A DNA stretch of 5,293 nucleotides from DATKSG01 sp035531775. GTDB taxonomy: Bacteria > Actinomycetota > Acidimicrobiia > Acidimicrobiales > UBA8190. The stretch lies in assembly GCA_035531775.1 (NCBI GenBank), contig DATKSG010000048.1, forward strand, positions 1 through 5,293. The letters are read 5' to 3'. Below the pieces are notes generated by a model. It was given only the letters and a program-made list of their open reading frames with translations. It made no database searches and was not told the origin of the DNA. Shown here piece by piece: positions 5,226-5,293 of the stretch (position 1 is the first letter of the stretch; every line of letters starts with the position of its first letter). Both the position numbers and the translations under genes were made by a program.

Positions 5226-5293
5226 GGGTGCGCTGACGACCAACGCCTGCTACCACGCCCTGAGCCCGACCCTCTGCGGGATGATCGCGCACT
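5226..5293. other. 3' flank with no assignable feature
   Basis: I see no T-tract hairpin. GAGGGT (5224-5229) and ACCCTC (5269-5274) are complementary but 39 bases apart. One plus frame (GALTTNACYHALSPTLCGMI...) stays open to the window edge, but it has no SD/start pair and is too short to call. Confidence 0.4.

Noticed and set aside
4127..5236. 369-residue plus-strand frame overlapping the repeat protein
   Set aside because: Arg/His-rich shadow with no domain pattern; the tandem repeats and Ig-like domains read continuously in the other frame.
5227..5293. Open frame continuing to the window edge after the repeat protein
   Set aside because: About 22 codons, no start with SD, and no recognised motif; it may be chance openness in GC-rich DNA.
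1..5293. tRNA, rRNA, CRISPR array or transposase
   Set aside because: No cloverleaf, ribosomal core sequence, regularly spaced repeats or transposase motifs seen on either strand. The only repeats are within the surface protein and the short inverted repeats listed.

Overview
The window is high-GC DNA with GTG/TTG starts, strongly G/C-ending codons and long antisense shadow frames. This points to an actinobacterium. The closing motif of the protease (GYWMVASDGGIFAF..., ...PIVGMA) is a repeat unit I associate with secreted proteins of Acidimicrobiia and relatives, so an acid-tolerant member of that class is the best guess (inference). No ribosomal or core metabolic gene is present to fix the taxonomy.

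Layout. Bases 1-34 (minus) hold the first 11 codons of a gene that leaves the window. It has a clear ribosome binding site and an unusual inverted-repeat system around its start codon. Bases 35-241 are a divergent intergenic region. Bases 242-430 (plus) are an ORF with a near-ideal ribosome binding site whose first 14 residues look like the start of a single-stranded DNA-binding protein (SSB) and then lose all resemblance; I read it as a remnant. Bases 357-2930 (minus) encode a secreted sedolisin-type (S53) serine-carboxyl peptidase with pro-domain, full catalytic set, two IPT/TIG domains and one C-terminal repeat unit. Bases 2931-3131 are the divergent control region, with a consensus-like promoter whose spacer contains a palindrome. 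Bases 3132-5225 (plus) encode a secreted protein built of three tandem copies of a ~140-residue domain, each with a Cys pair nine residues apart, followed by two bacterial Ig-like domains. The last 68 bases hold nothing I can assign.

The two large genes are divergent, share about 200 bp of control DNA and both encode exported multidomain proteins: a protease expected to work at acid pH and an adhesin-like or matrix-like protein. A joint role at the cell surface or in the medium is plausible but is inference from context. The left part looks like a rearrangement junction, where an SSB-like gene start runs tail-to-tail into the 3' end of the protease gene. The most unusual signals are the competing RNA/DNA structures at the left-end start codon, the palindrome-loaded promoter, and a possible one-base frameshift at the N-terminus of the repeat protein.
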